DNA of 64,000 bases from Cephalotus follicularis (taxonomy: Eukaryota; Streptophyta; Magnoliopsida; Oxalidales; Cephalotaceae), in assembly GCA_001972305.1 (NCBI GenBank), contig BDDD01000028.1, positions 406,368-470,367 of the forward strand, written 5' to 3'. The notes under the pieces were generated by a model that did not search any database, was not told where the DNA came from, and saw only the letters and a program-made list of their open reading frames with translations. This document shows, piece after piece, positions 11,403 through 23,545 of this stretch. Numbering within the stretch: the stretch's first letter is position 1; every line of letters begins with the position of its first letter. Position numbers and translations under genes: made by a program.

Positions 11403-13399
11403 GTGTGTTTTATCAGAGTTTATTCACTCTCTTCCCAAATCGCAAATAATCCCTCAATCTCTGGTCTCCATCTCTGTCTCTCTCGCTGTCATCACCAACG
11501 TAGTACGGCAACGAGCTCTCCTCCTCCTCTCCTCTCACTTTCAACGGCTCCTCTACTCCTCTCCTCAGTCCTCTCACTCTTGATTCAATATCTCCAATCT
11601 CCAATCTCCTCTCACTTTGAACGGCTCCTCTCCTCCCACTTTGAACGGCTCCAGCGAACAGTCGACAGAGTAATACATATCATGTTATTCTCTATCGTTT
11701 CTTTCTCTTTCCTATTTTTTTTTTGTTTTTAGTCGACATTGAAAGTCTTTTACCAGAGGTGGGTCTGTTTTTAGTCGCCATCCACTATTTTTTTGAACGG
11801 CTCAAGCATTATGAGCCAAGTCGAGGGGGATAAACCATGATCCGGAGGTGGGTCTGCAACAGTGGATGGCGGCTGGGTGGCATGTTCTGTTGGTGGATTT
11901 ATTTATGCTGAACTTCGGGATATGGTTCTTGGTGTATCTCCACTGCCTTTGGTAGTGGGATGCAGTGGTGTGGCAATGGTTTGATGTTAGAACTGTTGAG
12001 TGCCTCACTGGGTGCAGGCAGCATTCTCTTGGGTGTTGGTTGTTTAGCTATGGGTCTTGGTGCCCACTATTGGTTCATGTGTATGATTTTTGTAAATGGT
12101 TGATGTTTGTAATTAGATTCTAGTCTATAGATGTCACTAATGTATCCAGCATGGCTTTGTAATTCTGTTTTGGGCCACCTCATGTGTGTTTATAAACGAG
12201 AGAGGCCTAATCCTTTGAATGGGTGTTTTGTTTCTTTTGTATATTTTGGTATAAATATACACACCTTTGAACTTGTTAAAAAAAATCTGTTACCTTTTAA
12301 AGTAGTGTCATAGATGTTAATTTCTCCCATTAATTAGATGAAGAAAGTGCAGATTATTCTTGATATGAGATACACCTCGTAACTGAGTATAATCAAGATA
12401 ATCTAAGCTTTAAAATAAATATATATTTTAATTATTGACTAAAAGCATCTACATTTCAAACTCATCAAAAAATTTTGTTTGGGAGATCAAACTGCTACCT
12501 TCATCCCAGTAGGAAGAGCTCCAGCCTCCAATTTGCCACATGCGGAAACCTGCCCTATTGAAGATGACTTAATAATATCACATATGGGCATAACTGGCGG
12601 TTTTGAGAATAATATGTTAAGATAGAATCGGGTGTTTCATTTCTTGTCAAGTAGAGACTAATCGAGCTTTGTTTGATCTCCCAGAACAGCATACATGTTG
12701 GTTCCTTATTAAGAAATTCAAGTGTTATCTAGGGGTTATTGACTTTTTTTTCAAGGTAATTACAGATTGCTTTGAGGGCACGTTTTTCTTGCTTATAATT
12801 TGCTTGATATTGTTTGATTTTGAGAAATATCAATAGGCTACTATATTAAGGTTTTGTGTATAAATATTGAGGAGTTTTGATATTTGGGCATTCCTTAAAT
12901 GACAAGGTATTAATGGATATATCCTGTAGTTGGCTTTAGAATATGACTTTAAGAAATATTTTGTGGCATAATTTCATAAGGTAACTGAATATATGCTTTT
13001 TAGGTAATATATATGTCCAATCTCAAAGTTTGTTAACTCTATGGTTAGTGCAAATTGCAAAAAGTAAACACTTTTAACTGAATAAACCATATTTGTTATT
13101 GGATCAAAATTATGTAAGTTAATAGTCAAACTTAGAATCTAATAGTACGAAATTTCAAATTTGATTCATATTCTTCACCCATTTAGTTGAAGCATTTAAT
13201 AGCATACATATCTTGTGTTAACGGCCCTCGTGCTTTAGCTGTTAACACTTATTGAGGTAGTTTTCACTTTTCTAAGTCTAGCATGGTCAAATTTTCTATA
13301 TAAACCAGATTTGAAAGGAAAGAAACAGCACGATTCATCTCAAATACTCCCCGTAATTGCTAATCACCTGTTCAATCGAATCGTAAAGGATGTCAAATT
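11403..13399. other. CACTA-A internal DNA without recognised gene
   Basis: 11403-11660 is CT-rich, resembling a 5' untranslated leader; its open frames are compositional. 11800-12320 is gene-like in base composition but all frames are interrupted. 12330-13399 is AT-rich. I see no TNP2 transposase here. E0 is inserted at the right edge (TSD GAAGC 13400-13404). Confidence 0.5.
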
Positions 13400-13404
13400 G
13401 AAGC

Positions 13405-15720
13405 TGTAACGACCCGAATTCCCTTTTGTACTGTTCATGCATACATTGTACCGTATTGTATTGTACTGAATCGTATTGAACTATATCATACTGTATTGAA
13501 TTGAGGTATTCCTATACCTATCATTATTGTATTGATTATATGCATGTATAGTCAGGATTTTGGGTTGAGTTCGGAGAATTAGCCGAATTGACTATATTAG
13601 TCAATCCTTTACTCTCATTCTCTCATTTCTCATTCTTCTCCCTCTCTCTATCCTTCTCCTCCTCTCTCTCTACTGGACAGCGTCCATCCTTCTCCATAGC
13701 AGCTCCGGATTGTCTTCTCCATCAACAAAGATAGCAATTGCAAGTTATGGCTTGCCGATTGAACAAGAAAGTAGCGGGTCCTTGGGTGTTTCCAGCCATT
13801 GATCGATCATTTGCTCAACTATTGAAGCTACGATATTAGGTAGGACTTCTCTACTTGTATTGCCTATTGCTTGACTAATTGAATGATTGAATTGAGTGAT
13901 TGAATGATTGAATTGTATTGAATTCAAAAATAAGGGTTTTGAAATGGAATCCTCGATCTAACTGATCTAGAAGGATTCAAACTGAAATTTGAAGGTTGTA
14001 ACAAGTTTTACTAAACTTAAATGACTGATTTTAACCCTTGGTTTTTAAAGAATGGCTTTAAAATGGATTTTGACCTGAGATTGGCTAATTTTCTGCTGAA
14101 AACTGGTTTTTTCCCAGCACAGACGTCGGCGCCTAGCCCATTGGCGTCAACGCCTTAATGCTTTTGAATTGTTTTAATTGACGTTAGCATCAACACGTAT
14201 CTTTGGCATTGACGCCTACGATCTGGGATTTCCTTTTTCCAGAAAAAACGTCAACGTAAATCATATGAGTCATCTCAGTGTCAACGCCTTCTATTTATGC
14301 GTCAACGCCTTGTCCCCATGGCGTTAACACCTAAACCTACTGGTTTTTAAAAATGCGATGCGCGTCGACGCCTTCATCCAAGGGCGTTGACGGACATCAG
14401 CCTATTATTGAAAGTGAATGTTAAGCGTCAATGGATATATCCATAGCGTCGATGCCTAATGTCCTGTTTTGGAAAATGTATGTTTTAAAGCTAGTTTTCA
14501 ACCTCTTTTCACATGGCCACTTGACCGGAGCCTCACTTGAGGTGCTTAAGTGTTTGAAAATAGTTTTAATGATTGTATTGACATAGTGATTGATTTATTG
14601 ATTGCTTGAGTCATAAGTGCTGTGAGTATAAATTCGGAATGTTGGACGCACATTCCCATTTGTCCATTAGACATCACCACTTATTAACATTGTATTGACA
14701 GTGTACTGACAGATTGATTGTATTGTATGGATCCTATAGAGCGACCTTATGATTTGTGTCGGCATGTTAGGTTGTTGACTCTGTCCACCTATTTCATCGA
14801 TCGTTTCATTTATTGTATTGTCTTGCTGATGAGCATTATTTATTGATTAACAATTGATGCTCCCTTGAGGGTCATAGCTCCCTAACGGTATAGTAGCTCC
14901 GTTGGTTGTAGCTCATCGAGATTGTATTGACCCAGCCATAGGCTGAAAGATCTACAAGTCCCGGACCTGATCAGTCTTAGACAAGTAGATAGATCTCCCA
15001 CCCTTTTTGAAGGACTACCTTCCGTGGGATTGATCATTGCTTTTGATTGAAATTCTATTTACCCGAGGTCGCATGCTCGATAGGAGATGATTGATTGATT
15101 GGGTGTTTTATACACCACCACCGAGTGTCTGTCATTGATTGATTGTTATAGATCCTATCCATATGCTTTGTTATGAGCCAGTGTCATATGGATAGTCAGA
15201 TCGCCAATTGTATGCATGCATTGACATATCATGCATTGATATTTTACACCGCACATTGATATTGCATAGATTGTCACCGATGTTGCACATTGTACATGCA
15301 TACATGCTGCATGGGGTTTCTGCTTAGCCTTGTGGCTAACCCCATCCTTCGGGGTGGGGCTGTGTTGTACATTTTGTGTGCGACATAGGTAGGGTAACAG
15401 GTAGCAGCGGACAGAAGGATTGAAGAGTTGGTGCGACTGCATGACCGTTTTGATGTGACAGAGCTTGTATTGTAGATTGTACGAATGAGACTGATGACGA
15501 GTATTGTATTGAAAATGTATTGTAATGAAATGTCTGGCATAGTATTGTAACAGAATTTGTATTGTATGGTATCACATAGATGAATTATTACATTGTATCT
15601 TCCGTATATTGTAAAGTTTTATGTTTTTTTGCATTTTTATATTGCTAATCCCGACCATTGTATTGTATATTGGATTGAGAGTAATGCCACGGGTCCGTCC
15701 TCCGGGCGCGGGGTGTTACA
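13405..15720 (+). repeat. 5' LTR of E0 (2,316 bp)
   Basis: It starts TGTAACGACCCG and ends GGGGTGTTACA. GCGTCAACGCCTT-like repeats occupy about 14120-14460. The likely TATA box reads CTATATTAG at 13593-13601, whereas the 3' LTR has CTATATAAG, so the promoter of this copy may be weakened. Many TATTGTATTG and GATTGATTG phrases give it low complexity. Confidence 0.92.
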
Positions 15721-15723
15721 GAA

Positions 15724-15734
15724 TGGTATCAGAG
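15724..15734 (+). other. Primer-binding site of E0
   Basis: TGGTATCAGAG lies three bases after the 5' LTR. It matches the complement of the 3' end of initiator Met tRNA, as is usual for Del/Tekay-like gypsy elements. Confidence 0.9.
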
Positions 15735-15903
15735 ACTTCGGTTGGCCTGCCAGCTAAGTATATTAATGCGTTGATTGAGATTGACTGAATGGATTTGCAT
15801 GATATATGATCTTGTCTATTCATTGCTATTGTTATTGGAAAAGAGTAGATATTTGAATTGAAAGAGATTGTATCTGATCATCCCATTGTTGTCTTCTTAT
15901 AGC

Positions 15904-17144
15904 AATGAACAATAGGGGAAGGCGTGGCCGACGGGGTGGAAGGAATGCTCCTGCCCCCTTCTCCTGTTGATGATGAACTGGCTCATGGTAATGATTTTCC
16001 AGAATATGATCCTAATGCTCCACCAACCGGGGCTGACCCTGAGGTTTGGAGATAGTTGTGTGCCACTATGGCACAGATGCATACTCCGATGGGACGTCGA
16101 CAAGCTAGAGTTGAACGTAGACCAAGGAGAGAAGACATGTTGAGCCGTTTCCTAAACTTGCAGCCTCCAGCATTTGTAGGACTCCTGGATCCTACCCTTG
16201 CTGAGTCTTGGCTAACTCATTTGGAGAAGATCTTTAAGGTCATGGGATGTGATGATGAACATAAATTGGTATTGGCAGTGTATATGCTCCAAGGAGAAGC
16301 CGAACATTGGTGGACTATGATTAACACAGATTTGACAAGAAATGGTACAGGCCGCTCTTGGGATGCCTTCAAGAGAGAATTCAATGCAAGGTACTAGCCT
16401 CAGGTAAAGACAGACAGAAGAGAGATTGAATTTGCTAACTTGGTTCAGGGAAGTATGACAATTGCTGAGTATGAGGTGAGATTCATACAGTTAGCCCGAT
16501 CTGCCCCGTACTTAGTGGAAGGCCAAGAGCGTAGAGCAAAGAGTTTCCTTAAGGGCCTGAGATTGGATTTGAGGAGGCAGTTGACTCCCTTGGGATTGAC
16601 CTCCATATCAGATATTTTTTCCCGAGCTATGCAACTTGAGGATATTGCAGTTGAGGCTAAACTGATGAGAGATATAGCCCACACCAGGCCTACTCCTTCT
16701 TCTTGGTAGAGTGGTAGTGACAGTGGCAGTGCTAAATCGTAGAAGACTGATAGTAGCCCTTCTCCTGGTTCTCATGGTAGCAATCAGGATAGCGGGAACC
16801 AGTCCCGTTCTCAGAGGAGAAACAGATCGAGGAACGCATGTCGAGGAGGTCGATCTTCAGTACCTGGTCAGGCTACGCCCTCCAGATTTTATGGGAGCGA
16901 TAATCAGAGTGCTTTGGTTCCTTGTGTGCATTGTCAGAATACCTACGATACTTCTGAAAATTGTAGATGGTTTTTGGGCCATTGCTTTATTTGAGGTGGT
17001 TCCGACCATATTGCTAGAGATTGTTCACGGAATCCCCGTTCTAGACGATCATATCAGACACAGCGGTCACCGCCTCCACAGGGACCGACTACCAGTGTAC
17101 CGTCTTCTTCCCTTGGGACTTCGCAGTCTAGAGGGAAACAGCCT
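15904..17144 (+). pseudogene. E0 Gag (capsid and nucleocapsid), broken
   Basis: The start is ATG 15904 (MNNRGRRGRRGG, matching the E2 Gag start). The capsid region (Retrotrans_gag type) has FVGLLDPTLAESWLTHLEKIF, LQGEAEHWW, WDAFKREFNARY and LRLDLRRQLTPLG, spanning about 16140-16640. A basic Ser/Arg-rich segment follows. The first CCHC-like knuckle (CVHCQNTYDTSENC, near 16924) has Asp where the zinc-binding His should be, and the second (CFI-stop-GGSDHIARDC) has a stop in place of a Cys. An indel near 15970 and stops including 16396 and 16707 break it. It is a decayed paralogue of the E2 Gag. Confidence 0.88.
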
Positions 17145-17561
17145 ATGAGTTATGCTCTGACAGTTCAGGCTAGAGTTTTTGCTATGGAACCGAGTGCTGC
17201 AGCAGGGTCTGATGTTGTGATTGGAGGTACCGTTCGACTCTTTCAGCTTCCAGCACGGGTTCTTATTGATCTGGGTTCATCCCATTCATTCATTGCATTG
17301 CATTTTGTCAACCATGTTGGTTTGAGACCCGAGTACCATCCTTTCTTGATGGAGTTATCCACACCTCTCGGCGAGTCAGCGACTACCGATCGAGTGTGTA
17401 GAGATTGTATTATTGATATTGATGATCGTTGCTTTTTAGCCGATCTTATTATTCTACTGATGGATAGCCTAGATGTGATTCTTGGCATGGATTGGTTGTC
17501 TGGTAGTTTTTCTCAGGTGGATTTTTATCAAAAATTTGTGGTTTTTAGTCCTCCGGGATGA
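17145..17561 (+). pseudogene. E0 aspartic protease (RVP_2 type)
   Basis: The 138-residue open frame contains the retroviral-type aspartic protease region: RVLIDLGSSHSFI near residue 44 keeps the catalytic Asp but has Leu after it, where D-S/T-G is usual. It ends with LDVILGMDWL and VFSPPG, the conserved second half. It follows Gag in the same polyprotein. The TGA at 17559-17561 is an inactivating stop. Confidence 0.85.
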
Positions 17562-19060
17562 CTACCTTTCGATTCCTTGGCACCTTAGAGGCATTGTTTG
17601 TTCCAATAATTTCGGCTTTGCATGCGGACAGATTGTTGCAACAGGGATGCCATGGATTTCTGGCACATGTGCTCGATACAGATAGATGGCGGCCAGAACT
17701 GGAAGATATTCCACTGGTTTGCGAGTTCGGAGATGTTTTTCCTTGCGATTTGACTTCGTTACCGCCCGATAGAGAGATAGAGTTTATGATTGATTTGATA
17801 TCGGGAACTACACCGATTTCTCGAGCACCGTACCAAATGGCACCGATAGAGTTGAAAGAGTTAAAGATTCAGCTACAGAATCTTCTGGACAAAGATTTCA
17901 TAAGACCTAGTGCTTCACCCTGGGGAGCACCATTTATTTTTGTCAAGAAGAAAGATGGATCGTTCCGAATGTGTATTGACTATCGACAGCTCAATAACGT
18001 TACAGTGAAGAATTAGTACCCTCTACCGCATATTGATGAGCTGTTTGATCAGCTTAGAGGAGCGACAGTGTTTTCTAAGCTCGACTAGAGATCGGGCTAT
18101 CACCAGCTGAAAGTCAGACAGGAGGATATTCTGAAGACTGCTTTCAGATCGTGATATGCCCATTATGAGTTTCTAGTTATGCCTTTTGTTGTAACTAATG
18201 CTCCTAAAGCTTTCACGGACCTCATGAACCGAGTGTTCAGACAATATTTGGATCAGTTTGTTGTGGTTTTTATCGATGAGCTCTTGGTCTATTCCAGGAC
18301 TGAGGAGGAGCATGCCTAGCACCTTTACATTGTATTGCAGACTTTTAGAGATCATCGATTGTATGCAAAATTTGACAAGTGTGAATTTTGGTTATCGGAG
18401 GTTGCTTTTCTTGGGCATATTGTTTCTGGTGACGGTTTATCAGTGGATCCATCGAAGGTTGAGGCAGTGAAAGATTGGAAACAATCGACGAATGCTTCCG
18501 AAGTCCGTAGCTTCTTGGGTTTAGCAGGGTATTATCGTCGACTTGTTGAGGGATTTCCCCGAATTTCTACACCATTGACCAGATTGACACAGAAGCATGC
18601 TGCTTTTGTATGGGATAGTGATTGTGAAAGAAGTTTTCAAGAGCTAAAGAACATATTGATTTTTGCTCCTGTCCTAGCCTTGCCAGACGGGAACGAAGAC
18701 TTTGCTGTGTACACCGATGCTTCTGGGAAAGGTCTTGGTTACGTCCTTATGCAATATGGCAAAGTAATAGCATATGCATCGAGAAAGATCAAACCACATG
18801 AACAAATCTATCCAGTACACGACTTGGAGTTGGCGGCCATTATCTTTGCTCTTGGAAAATGACGTCACTACGTTTATGGGACCAAGTTCACAGTTTTCAC
18901 TAATCATAAGAGTTTGAGATATCTCTTTTCACAGAAAGAATTGAACATGAGACAGAGAAAGTGGTTTGAGCTTCTTAATAATTATGATTGTGACATTGAA
19001 TATCATCCAGGAAAGGCAAATGTTGTTACAGATGCTTTGAGTCGCAAGTTGTCTTGTATG
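17558..19060 (+). pseudogene. E0 reverse transcriptase and RNase H
   Basis: RT blocks are in order: [53 protein letters not shown], then after a stop [13 protein letters not shown], and a YVDD-equivalent FIDELLVYS near 18271 in which the second catalytic Asp is Glu. RNase H follows with [21 protein letters not shown] and [12 protein letters not shown]; a TGA at 18860-18862 sits where Trp is expected. The linker [16 protein letters not shown] ends the domain near 19045. Stops also lie at 18016-18018 and 18317-18319. The mutated active site and the stops make it nonfunctional. Confidence 0.9.
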
Positions 19061-21599
19061 ACATTTTCTCATATACAGGTGCAACCTGTATTGCTTGACC
19101 AGATTAGAGATGCTCAGATTGTGAACATGGAATTTCAAAAAGTGGAGACTGCTATTGATGGAGGTTTAAAACCCTATTTCTCTATATCTACAGATGGGTT
19201 ATTGAGATACAAGAATAGGATTTGCATCCCAGCCAATAGCGAGTTGAAGGAAGAGCTTCTTTCTCAAGATCATAAATCTCGTCTCTCTATCCATCCAGGG
19301 AGTACAAAGATGTACCATGACCTAAAACTTAGCTATTGGTGGATTGGCATGAAGAGAGAAATTGCGAAGTTCATATCGAGATGCCTCACTTGTCAGCAAG
19401 TTAAGGCAGAGCATTAGAGACCGGCAGGTTTTCTTCAGCCTCTACTCGTTCCAGAGTGGAAATGGGAGCATATCACCATGGATTTCGTGTCTGGTCTACC
19501 TTTGACACGCGACAGACATGATACTATATGGGTTGTGGTAGATCGACTTACGAAGTCGGCCCATTTTCTACCGATTCTGATGACTTATTCTAGAGAAACG
19601 TTTCCCAGATTGTTCATAAAAGAGATTGTTAAAGCACATGGAGCTCCTGTTAGCATTATTTTGGACTGAGACTCTCGCTTTACTTCCGGTTTCTTGTCAC
19701 ACCCGTTCCCGACACCAACCAATATCCTTACCGAGAACGGATATGACGTCCCACATGACAACTTCCTTTCGGAAGTCACCATATGGATTTTATAACTTAA
19801 AACTGCTTCAAGACTTTCCAAAATCATTCATAAAGTTTGAATTTTCCAAAACTTTGAAAATTTTTCTAACTCTTAAATTTTTACGAAAATCGGGCATGTA
19901 GTATCTATTTATAGGACTATGCCCCCTGTAAATAAAAACACAATTTATAATCTCACTCCCGAAGGAGGAATCAACAGTTTATAATCGGGATCAGCCCTCA
20001 GCAAACCACAATTTAAAGCAGTAAACATAGGTTGGGCTCAGCCTCAACCATTTCAGCAAGCATTAAAAGTAAATCTATAGGGCTCGGCCCTTTTTAAAGC
20101 AAAACCATAAAATGAAATCTTTTATATAAAAGCATAAGTAAATGCATGATTTATGTTCTGATGTAGTATGCCATGCATTTATTAAACTCTGGTAGCATGC
20201 CCTGCCTCCGTGGTCCATCATCTAACCTGTATCTGGAAGGAAAAGAAAAGGAGGGGGTTAGTCCAAATGACTAAGTGAGTAGAAACAAATCATCTCCTAT
20301 ACATCCATCAAAGAATTGGATGTGCTGAAGAAAAAGAGCATAATATAATCAAGTATATAAGCGACAAAAGTGAAATAATGTAAATCCATAGAAACTAAGC
20401 TCAAATCTCAACAATGGAAATAAAAGGAGCTTTAATATGAACAATACTACAATTACAAGGTAGAATAAAGTACTCCATGGATGCAAACTCAATGCTCAAG
20501 GAAAGAGCTCCATAATGACAACAAGATTCATAAAGATAGCATGAACACAAAGGACAACAAAATCCTCAGAGAAATCAAGATCCACCCAGGATTTCGAGAC
20601 CATAAATGGATATCAAGATTACAAAGCATATCACGATCCATAAAGAACATCGAGCTCCCAAAGAGATATCGAGACATGCACGTTTGTGGGGTCAACAAGG
20701 CACATGATCATCATACGTGTCGAGCAACAAACACTTGGACAGCGAATAAGGAACGGAGTCCCATGCTCAATTCATATCCCGCATCTAACTGAACGAGAAA
20801 AGATCTAGTAGCCCATAACAACGTCGAATGAGCAAAGCATACTTGGAACACAAAACTACTATGTGATCAGCCAACCTGAAAAGGCGTTGGGCAAGAAATC
20901 TTCCAAAGGACAATGGGGTTCCGTTTCATAGGTATGCAACACATGATCTCAAACGAAATCCACCAATAGCCAGAATGCTCGAGAACAAAACTGAAAAGGC
21001 ATGCGTATTGATCAATCGATGAATCAATATGGAGCCAGCCAAGCCACGCAATCAGAATCCCGCTCAAACGCCCGTACGTATACAAGCAAGAAGTTATCTG
21101 GACGAACCACAAACGAGACGACGAATAGTCAACGTCAAATGTGTGGAAACGTCGAGAGAATCCCATGCTAGCACCGTTAGGTGTGATATGAGAATGAGTA
21201 AAAACTCCTCGTCCGGAAAATCAAGGCTGACGATCGAAGCATCATGTATACAAAATGCACAGGCTCAAAGCATCATGAAAGCAACTTGCACATACTCATG
21301 TCGTTATGCGTATAAAATGCAATCACACATGGAAGAACGTGCACATAAACACGTAGATAAACCTCGTGCAAGCACCACATTATGCGTTCACAATCGCCAA
21401 GCAAGCAGCAGAAAGTGCACAGGATATCATGCGTACAAACTTGTCGTGTGGACAACGAATGCATCATCTGCATAAAATGCACACGAGCGCACATCAAGAT
21501 GCACATGCAACAGCCAAGCGCACAACAATTAGCATTAATAGCATAAGGGCACAGCAATCATCGCACACACTCTCCGCTTGAGAATATAAAGCAGCTGCA

Positions 21600-22055
21600 A
21601 TAGCTTGAAGTTTCACTATTGCTCTGGTATGTTGAACATCTCGTTATCAAAACTGCGATATTTCTCTTCATGCTGTTCTACCAGAAGTGCTCCCTCCAGC
21701 AACGACACACTTGGTACTATTTGAATGTATCGCATAAGGTGAACTATGGCCTTCACAAGGACGTACGTTTAACGGCTTCATTATGCGACGGACATAACCT
21801 ATCCTCATACATCAACGTTCCGTCATTTCGAAGCGAGTAGTCAGTGTGTTTATCATTCTATCACCGAGCATCGCTGATCCGGTCCTGCAATATCGGTCTC
21901 TCCCAAAGAGTAAACGATAGAGCTCTCATGCGTAAGGCTGATAGGATCATGTGCAATGATTTGAAAACTCATCCGAAGATAAGCAGGAGAAGTACAAAAC
22001 TTCTTACTCAAAGCATCTGTAATCACGTTTGCATTGAATATTCGTGAATGTAATC
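21600..22055 (-). pseudogene. E1 relic of gypsy RNase H linker and integrase zinc domain
   Basis: On the minus strand near 22045-21995 the frame gives a decayed form of the [16 protein letters not shown] linker (VITDALSKK is readable). At 21840-21770 there is LRNDGTLMYEDRLCPSHNEAVKRT-like sequence, matching the integrase start. Then at 21720-21610 WREHFW, NSMKRNIAVLITRCSTYQ matches the HHCC end (family form CL.CQQVKAE). Stops and frameshifts are frequent. It shows that E1 derives from a pol-bearing gypsy element. The remaining 20130-21600 and 22060-22790 show no readable domain. Confidence 0.6.
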
Positions 22056-22791
22056 GAAATCTTTAATCGTCTCCACCGAGCTCTGCTCGAGGTTCGAATC
22101 TCTGTCTCTGAAGATCTATGTAGAGCCAGCATTCATCCACAATAGATGATGTCATTAAGACATAACCCTTATAGGCTAAATCCTTCATTAATCTCCGCTA
22201 ACGGTTCAACTAAGTACTCAAGCATAAATGTACTATAGTGGTTGCCTGAATCTCTTCTGACGATTCGTCACTATCAATGATTAGTCACTGTAAAGCAGTA
22301 CTAGAGCATATGCAAAAACCAAAGAGTAGTTCTTCCAATGCATTAAAGGTGTTCTGTCGCGTACATCATGCCTTAATAACTCATAAGGTTTCCAATAGCC
22401 AGGCTATAGCCCGCTAGAACTCTGACTCGGACCTATCGATTTATAAAGGGCTATATAGGAGATAACGTCCTCGTGGCTAACTCGACCGCTAGCCAAAACA
22501 GAGATAACATCCAAGAATATCTCCGGTTTCAAAATCCTTATCTTTACATCTTATTCTAGCTCTACATCAAACATCTATCTAGTAACCATAAAACATACAT
22601 CTTACTCTAATTCTACATAAGCAATCTATCTGGTAACCATAAAAGATCTTACTATTTCTATCCACAACGTAACCATCTTACCGACCACGGGGCATGCTAC
22701 CGAACACATGACATGCAATGCATGATATGCAAGAGTTTAAAAACCTTTGAAAACATTTCACTTCAAAAGTCTAGAGAATCTAAAACCAAAC

Positions 22792-22803
22792 GCTCTGATA
22801 CCA
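22792..22803 (-). other. Primer-binding site of E1
   Basis: The minus strand reads TGGTATCAGAGC, an exact 12-base complement to the initiator Met tRNA end, three bases inside the 5' LTR. It fixes the orientation of E1. Confidence 0.9.
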
Positions 22804-22806
22804 AAA

Positions 22807-23002
22807 TGTCACACCCGTTCCCGACACCAACCAATATCCTTACCGAGAACGGATATGACGTCCCACATGACAACTTCCTTTCGGAAGTCACCATATGGAT
22901 TTTATATATGTAATAAACGTAATTACTAAAATTCCGCTCACCAAATTTGCACGCTCACGTGTTTTGAAAATCATTATCGGAAAAGTGACACGGGGTGTCA
23001 CA
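22807..23002 (-). repeat. 5' LTR of E1 (196 bp)
   Basis: Minus strand: TGTGACACCCCG start, GGGTGTGACA end. The last 98 bases are repeated at 19695-19792, the 3' end of the element. It is much shorter than the related LTRs in this window, suggesting an internal deletion. Confidence 0.75.
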
Positions 23003-23545
23003 TTTCTGGAGGAAGTTACAGGTAGCTATGGGTACAGAATTGAGTTTCAGCACTAGTTTTCATCCCCAGACAGACGGTTTGTCCGAAAGGACCATTCAGA
23101 CATTGGAGGACATGCTTCGGGCATGCGTTCTCGACTTTGGAGGTAATTGGGATGACTAGTTGTATTTGATGGAGTTCTCGTATAACAATAGTTATCACAA
23201 GAGTATACAGATGGCTCCTTATGAGGCCCTATATGGTAGGAAGTACCGATCGCCAGTTTGTTGAGATCAGGTCGATGAGAGGAGCATTATGGGACCAATG
23301 ATAGTACAGATTACCTCAGAGAAAGTGAAATTGATTAAACACTGATTGATTGTAGCACATAGTAGACAGAAAAGCTATGCATATATTCATCGCAGAGGCT
23401 AGAGGTGGGTGTTGGTGACCATATTTTCCTTAAAGTGTCACCCACTAAAGGAGTCAAGAGATTCGGAAAGAAAGGGAAGCTTTCTCCCCGTTTTATTGGA
23501 CCTTTGAGGTATTGGATCGGATTGGCCAACTTGCTTATAGGCTTG

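Larger units (their letters stand above)
19695..23002 (-). mobile_element. Decayed gypsy-derived element E1, TSD TTTCT
   Basis: The insertion has ends TGTCACACCC (19695) and GGGTGTCACA (23002) and a perfect duplication TTTCT (19690-19694 and 23003-23007). Read on the minus strand it has a short 5' LTR (22807-23002), a Met-type primer site, internal DNA with decayed pol, and a 3' end. The outer roughly 98 bases at 19695-19792 match 22807-22904 without a difference that I can see, but the LTRs then diverge, so one has lost internal sequence or the 3' LTR start was deleted. Blocks at 19890-20130 match LTR family X. Confidence 0.85.

Noticed and set aside
11403..11732. 109-codon Ser/Leu-rich open frame
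   Set aside because: It is a translation of CT-rich leader-like DNA and starts within the CACTA subterminal region.
15155..15575. Overlapping minus-strand open frames of 79-95 codons, repeated at 26909-27196
   Set aside because: They lie in the low-complexity E0 LTRs and have no recognisable protein.
21029..21475. 148-codon open frame inside E1
   Set aside because: Cys/Ser/Arg-rich with no domain; it lies antisense to the decayed pol.
19695..23002. E1 as a simple solo LTR
   Set aside because: A Met-type primer site and integrase relics lie inside it, and its terminal 98 bases are duplicated internally at 22807.
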